From: Paracoccaceae bacterium
GTDB taxonomy: Bacteria > Pseudomonadota > Alphaproteobacteria > Rhodobacterales > Rhodobacteraceae
Length of the DNA stretch: 10,760 nt
Assembly (NCBI GenBank): GCA_002400675.1
Contig: NVQY01000169.1
Coordinates: forward strand, 1-10,760
Reading direction: 5' to 3'
The position numbers and the translations under genes were made by a program. The notes beneath the pieces are model-generated. The model had not been told where the DNA came from, made no database searches, and worked only from the letters and a program-made list of their open reading frames with translations. Every line of letters starts with the position of its first letter. The first letter of the stretch is position 1. Below, piece by piece: positions 6,964 through 10,760 of this stretch.

Positions 6964-8465
6964 GACGCCGCCTTGACCAAAGCGCCGTTGGAAACAAGAT
7001 CCGCCGCCTTGTTGATGTCCGGTGCCAGATAGCGATCAGGGCCCAACGTCGGCACGTCCTCGCGCAGTCGTGCGATCACCCGTACCAAGGCCGGCGACGT
7101 GGTGAGAGGCGCGCGGGCCTCAATACCCTGACATGAACAAAGCGCTTCAACCCCTTGGATAACCGCAAGATTCCTTGCCATCTTTAGCAGCCGATAGGCC
7201 CCGTGCGCTGCCATGCTCACGTGGTCCTCCTGATTGGCAGAGGTCGGCGTGCTGTCGGTCACGCATGGGTTTGCCAGATGTTTGTTCTCGCTCATCAAGG
7301 CCGCTGTGGTGACTTCGGCGATCATGAATCCCGAATTCAGACCCGGATCATTGGTCAGGAACGGCGGCAGATCGTGGCTAAGCGTTGGATCGACCATCAG
7401 CGCCACCCGGCGTTGGCCGATAGCGCCGATCTCTGCCAGCGCCAAAGCGATCAAATCTGCGGCGAAACCAACGGGTTCCGCGTGAAAGTTACCACCTGAC
7501 ACGATGCGCCCGCTCTCGACCAGCACCAGCGGATTATCAGTCACCGCGTTTGCTTCTATCTCAAGTGTGCGCGCGGCCATTTCGATGAAATCTGACGCCG
7601 CGCCAACAACTTGCGGCTGACAGCGAATGCAATATGGGTCCTGTACACGGGTGTCGCCATCGCGGTGGCTCTCGCGGATTTCGCTGCCGTCCATCAGTGC
7701 GCGCATTTGCGCGGCGACATTGATCTGGCCCGGATGACCCCGCAAGTCGTGGATTTCCGGCACCAGTGGCGCGGTTGACCCCATGATCGCGTCGGTACTC
7801 AGGGCGGCCATGACGATCGAATTAGCCACGGCGCGCTGTGCCTCAAACAGCCCGACCAGCGCCAATGCGGTGGAAAACTGCGTGCCGTTGATCAGCGCCA
7901 GACCCTCTTTTGGACCCAACACAACGGGCGTCAACCCGGCCTTGGACAGAGCCATTTCGCCCGGCATCACCTGACCGCCCAATGTCGCTTCGCCCGCGCC
8001 GATCATCACCGCCGCCATATGCGCCAACGGGGCCAGATCGCCGGATGCGCCAACCGATCCCTGATGCGGAATGACCGGGATGACGCCGTGTTCCAGCATC
8101 GCTGCGAGTTGCTCGCATATCGCCCAGCGGACGCCAGAGGCCCCACGCCCCAGCGACATCAGTTTCAGGGTCATCATCAACCGCGTCAGTTCGGGGTCAA
8201 GCGGGTCGCCCACCCCACAACAATGCGACAGGATCAGGTTTTCCTGAAGCTTTGCCGTGTCTTGCGGGGCGATCTTACGGCTTGCCAGTTTGCCGAACCC
8301 GGTGTTGACGCCGTAAACGGCGGCCTCTCCGGCAGCAGTTTTGGCCACCATGGCTGCGGCTGCCTCGACGGCCTGCCGTGCGCTTGGGATAAGTTTCACA
8401 GACAGGTTTTGGCGATAAATCCGCTCAAGATCGCCGAGTGTGACGTGCCCAGGTGTAACGATCAT
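6960..8465 (-). CDS. hutH: Histidine ammonia-lyase (histidase)
   Basis: Non-oxidatively deaminates L-histidine to trans-urocanate and ammonia, the first and committing step of the pathway; a cytoplasmic homotetramer in this family. The protein has 501 residues, as usual. The hallmark [15 protein letters not shown] (136-150) contains Ala140-Ser141-Gly142, which cyclise to the MIO electrophile. [11 protein letters not shown] (50-60) holds the conserved active-site Tyr51, and the SQ-type motif appears as [11 protein letters not shown] further on. The frame is open up to 8723, but those extra 86 residues overlap hutI and are unlike HutH. The ATG at 8465 has a strong GGAGG six bases upstream and overlaps the hutI stop by 4 bases. 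Confidence 0.98.
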   Translation of the reverse strand: MIVTPGHVTLGDLERIYRQNLSVKLIPSARQAVEAAAAMVAKTAAGEAAVYGVNTGFGKLASRKIAPQDTAKLQENLILSHCCGVGDPLDPELTRLMMTLKLMSLGRGASGVRWAICEQLAAMLEHGVIPVIPHQGSVGASGDLAPLAHMAAVMIGAGEATLGGQVMPGEMALSKAGLTPVVLGPKEGLALINGTQFSTALALVGLFEAQRAVANSIVMAALSTDAIMGSTAPLVPEIHDLRGHPGQINVAAQMRALMDGSEIRESHRDGDTRVQDPYCIRCQPQVVGAASDFIEMAARTLEIEANAVTDNPLVLVESGRIVSGGNFHAEPVGFAADLIALALAEIGAIGQRRVALMVDPTLSHDLPPFLTNDPGLNSGFMIAEVTTAALMSENKHLANPCVTDSTPTSANQEDHVSMAAHGAYRLLKMARNLAVIQGVEALCSCQGIEARAPLTTSPALVRVIARLREDVPTLGPDRYLAPDINKAADLVSNGALVKAAS

Positions 8466-9658
8466 TCCTTGCCTCCAAATATGCGCTGATAAAGTGGGTT
8501 GAACCCGATCCGATAGGCCAACTCGCCCGGTGTTTCGACGTCCCATATGGCCAGATCGGCCCGCATTCCGGGCGCGATTGACCCGGCATCTTTCACCCCC
8601 AGCGCGCGGGCGGCATGACAGGTCACCCCGGACAACGCCTGGGCCGGGGTCAGGCCAAACAGGGTGCAGCCCATGTTCATCGTCAACAATAACGAGGCCA
8701 GCGGCGATGACCCCGGATTGCAATCCGTGGCCAGGGCAATCGGCACCCCGTGGTCACGCAACGCCGCAACCGGTGGGGCCTGCGTTTCGCGTAAAGTATA
8801 GAACGCCCCCGGCAGCAAGACTGCGACCGTTCCCGCAGCCGCCAACGCCGCGGCGTCCGCCGTATTGGCATGTTCAATGTGATCCGCCGACAACGCGCCA
8901 TATCGCGCGGCAAGCGCGGTTCCCCCCAGATGCGAAAGCTGTTCGGCGTGCAGTTTAACCGGCAATCCAAGTTCATTTGCTACATCAAATACACGCGACA
9001 TCTGACTGGTATCAAACGCAATTCCCTCACAGAACCCATCCACCGCATCGACCAACCCCTCGCTGTGCGCGGCGCGCAAGGTCGGCAGGCAAACTTCGTC
9101 CAGATAGGCATCGGCGCGCCCGGAATACTCGCCCGGCACCGCGTGCGCCCCAAGGAAACTCGTGCGAATTCGCACGTCCCGCCGCACCGCCAACTGACGT
9201 GCAGCACGCAACATGCGCAACTCGGTTTCCGCATCCAGCCCATAACCGGACTTGACCTCGACCAGGGTCACCCCTTCGCTGATCAGCGCGTCCAAACGGC
9301 GCAGGGCCGACGCGATCAGCGCCCCGTCCGTTGCCGTTCGGGTGGCCGTCACGGTCGAGACGATGCCGCCACCGGCGCGGGCGATCTCTTCGTATCCGGC
9401 CCCGTTCAGGCGCATCTCGAATTCCAGCGCGCGGTTGCCGCCAAACACCAGATGGGTGTGACAATCCACCAGCCCCGGCGTGATCAGGCGACCTTCGACA
9501 TCTTCGCAAGGCCACGCCGCATATTCAGCCGGCAAATCCGCCCCGACATAGGCCAGCCTGCCGGCCTCTATCGCCACGTATCCTTTGTCCACAATCCCAT
9601 AGCCGCCTTCGGGGGGCATGGTGGCAATCTGTGCATTGCTCAAAACGCGCCGGGTCAT
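8462..9658 (-). CDS. hutI: Imidazolonepropionase
   Basis: Opens the ring of 4-imidazolone-5-propionate to give N-formimino-L-glutamate; a cytoplasmic metal-dependent amidohydrolase. The 398 residues fit the family (about 400). Amidohydrolase-superfamily metal ligands are visible: [12 protein letters not shown] with His67 and His69, KLHAEQLS with His237, the ADHIEH block with His260 and His263, and LATDCNPGS with Asp312. KSGYGLD (136-142) is a typical HutI substrate-pocket segment. It is the first gene of the hutIHGU operon. The ATG at 9658 has AAGGTAG about 6 bases upstream, and the 71-base region to hutF holds the putative operator. Confidence 0.97.
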   Translation of the reverse strand: MTRRVLSNAQIATMPPEGGYGIVDKGYVAIEAGRLAYVGADLPAEYAAWPCEDVEGRLITPGLVDCHTHLVFGGNRALEFEMRLNGAGYEEIARAGGGIVSTVTATRTATDGALIASALRRLDALISEGVTLVEVKSGYGLDAETELRMLRAARQLAVRRDVRIRTSFLGAHAVPGEYSGRADAYLDEVCLPTLRAAHSEGLVDAVDGFCEGIAFDTSQMSRVFDVANELGLPVKLHAEQLSHLGGTALAARYGALSADHIEHANTADAAALAAAGTVAVLLPGAFYTLRETQAPPVAALRDHGVPIALATDCNPGSSPLASLLLTMNMGCTLFGLTPAQALSGVTCHAARALGVKDAGSIAPGMRADLAIWDVETPGELAYRIGFNPLYQRIFGGKE

Positions 9659-9691
9659 TTTTGCTACCTTGTTATGTCTGGGTTATTACCG

Positions 9692-9707
9692 TTATGTATA
9701 GACATAA
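9692..9707. promoter_or_regulatory. Putative GntR/HutC-type operator in the divergent hutI-hutF promoter
   Basis: TTATGT-ATAG-ACATAA is a perfect 6-base inverted repeat with a 4-base spacer; its core GTATAGAC fits the GT-N-TA-N-AC pattern typical of GntR-superfamily regulators, including HutC. A further half-site, GTTATGTCT (9671-9679), repeats the left arm (GTTATGT at 9691) exactly 20 bases away, about two helical turns, on the hutI side. The palindrome covers a possible -10 for hutF (CATAAT, 9703-9708). A repressor bound here, released by urocanate in known HutC systems, could silence both directions. No hutC gene is in the window. Confidence 0.68.
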
Positions 9708-9729
9708 TAGAGTCGTCAAGAGGTGAATC

Positions 9730-10760
9730 ATGACCGTACTGCTGGCAAAATCGGCGCTTCTCCCGGATGGGTGGGCGCGTGATGTAACGGTTCAGATTGG
9801 CGCGGATGGGCGCATAACGTCGCTTGACCCGGTTGCGAAATCCACCTCGGTGGACCACCATGTGGACATTCTGGTGCCGGCTCCGGGCAACGTTCATTCC
9901 CATGCGTTCCAGCGCGCCATGGCCGGGCTGTCCGAACGGCGCGGCACCAGCGGGCAAGACAGTTTCTGGACCTGGCGCCAGCTGATGTTCCGCTTTCTCG
10001 ACCGGCTGACGCCTCAGGACGTGCAGGCGATTGCCGCGCAGGTGCAGATGGAAATGCTTGAGTCCGGCTATGGGGCGGTGGGCGAATTCCATTATCTGCA
10101 CCACCAGCCTGGCGGCATTCCTTATGACGACCTTGGCGAGATGAGCGCGCGCATTGCAGCTGCCGCCAACCAGACTGGAATCGGGCTGACAATGTTGCCG
10201 GTGCTGTACCAGCAAGGCGGGGTTGATGGGCGCGCGTTGGGGCCCGGGCAGATCCGGTTTGGCAATGATCCTGATCGGTTCTTTCGTCTGTTGGAAACCG
10301 CCGGGCAGGCAATCTCAGGCCTGCCGCAGGACACAAATCTGGGCGCGGCCCCGCATTCCCTGCGCGCAGTATCGCGCGAGGCGTTGCGCGAGATCGTGAG
10401 CAACACGACCGGCCCGCTGCACCTGCATCTGGCCGAACAAAAGGCCGAAGTTGACGAGGTTGCCGCCGCTTACGGGGCCAGACCGGTGCAATGGCTGCTG
10501 GACAATCAGCCGCCCGACCGGCGGTGGTGCCTGATCCACTGCACCCAGATGTTGCCCGAGGAAACCACCGGGCTGGCCAAAACCGGGGCCGTGGCCGGGC
10601 TGTGCCCGATCACCGAAGGGTCGCTGGGCGATGGCATCTTTGACGGCACCAGATGGCTGCAAGCCGGCGGCGCGACGGCCATCGGATCGGACAGCAACAT
10701 CCGCATTACCCTTAGCGAAGAACTGCGCCAGCTAGAGTACTCCCAGCGCCTGAAAGACCA
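9730..10760 (+). CDS. hutF: Formimidoylglutamate deiminase, partial at C-terminus
   Basis: Converts N-formimino-L-glutamate to N-formyl-L-glutamate and ammonia, feeding HutG; cytoplasmic amidohydrolase-superfamily enzyme. 343 residues are visible before the window ends, out of a family length of about 450. Seen are the metal-binding PGNVHSHAFQRAMAG (His55, His57), the HutF-typical SFWTWR block (78-83), APHSLRAV (207-214) with His209, LHLHLAEQ (230-237) with substrate and metal-pocket histidines, His270, and IGSDSN (318-323) with Asp321. The ATG at 9730 follows AGAGG (9719-9723) by 6 bases. It is divergent from hutI across the shared promoter. Genes beyond the right edge may include the regulator or a transporter, but they cannot be seen. 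Confidence 0.95.
   Translation, partial: MTVLLAKSALLPDGWARDVTVQIGADGRITSLDPVAKSTSVDHHVDILVPAPGNVHSHAFQRAMAGLSERRGTSGQDSFWTWRQLMFRFLDRLTPQDVQAIAAQVQMEMLESGYGAVGEFHYLHHQPGGIPYDDLGEMSARIAAAANQTGIGLTMLPVLYQQGGVDGRALGPGQIRFGNDPDRFFRLLETAGQAISGLPQDTNLGAAPHSLRAVSREALREIVSNTTGPLHLHLAEQKAEVDEVAAAYGARPVQWLLDNQPPDRRWCLIHCTQMLPEETTGLAKTGAVAGLCPITEGSLGDGIFDGTRWLQAGGATAIGSDSNIRITLSEELRQLEYSQRLKD

Noticed and set aside
8466..8723. N-terminal extension of histidase
   Set aside because: It overlaps hutI, whereas the ATG at 8465 has a strong ribosome binding site and gives the normal HutH start.
8870..9733. Open plus-strand frame of 287 codons opposite hutI
   Set aside because: hutI on the other strand has clear family motifs; this frame shows none and runs through the hut promoter into the hutF start.
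1..10760. Mobile elements, CRISPR arrays, tRNA genes or toxin-antitoxin pairs
   Set aside because: I found no long direct or inverted repeats, transposase motifs, spacer-repeat periodicity or tRNA-like cloverleaf sequence; coding is dense and of uniform style.

Overview
The window looks like chromosomal DNA of an alphaproteobacterium, most likely a Rhodobacteraceae-type organism. The grounds are high G+C, tightly packed genes with 4-base ATGA overlaps, an FNR-family regulator next to hemH, and a five-step hut pathway with HutF plus HutG. I assigned this from protein style and gene order only. There is no rRNA, tRNA, CRISPR array, insertion sequence or phage gene, and no gene-free stretch longer than about 160 bases.

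Left part (1-2544, minus strand): a putative respiratory module. Reading along the minus strand, there is a 100-residue membrane-anchored protein of unknown function, then a palindromic FNR-type box (TTGAC-N4-GTCAA), then two very small single-span membrane proteins (40 and 42 residues). Last comes a large polytopic protein that runs off the left edge (611 residues visible). It is recognisably related to cytochrome bd oxidase subunit I (CydA): the haem-ligand histidines and the FLES-like glutamate are recoverable. It lacks the canonical quinol-site motifs, carries an extra N-terminal hydrophobic segment, and ends in an Ala/Gly/Asp-rich tail that could be a linker. This is the least ordinary part of the window.

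Middle (2545-4458, plus strand): a CRP/FNR-family regulator with a four-cysteine pattern compatible with an oxygen-sensing iron-sulphur cluster and an E-x2-S-R recognition helix, followed after 5 bases by hemH (ferrochelatase). A second FNR-type box (TTGAC-N4-ATCAA) lies 65 bases before the chosen start of the regulator, which suggests autoregulation. Oxidase, regulator and haem-synthesis gene thus look like one low-oxygen (or nitric-oxide) respiration locus.

Right part (4493-10760): histidine utilisation. On the minus strand hutI-hutH-hutG-hutU form an operon in which every junction is a 4-base ATGA overlap. Divergently, hutF starts at 9730 and runs off the right edge. Together they convert histidine to urocanate (HutH), imidazolonepropionate (HutU), formiminoglutamate (HutI), N-formylglutamate plus ammonia (HutF), and glutamate plus formate (HutG). 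The 71-base divergent promoter holds a perfect palindrome with a GT-N-TA-N-AC core, as expected for a GntR/HutC-type operator. No hutC gene lies in the window.
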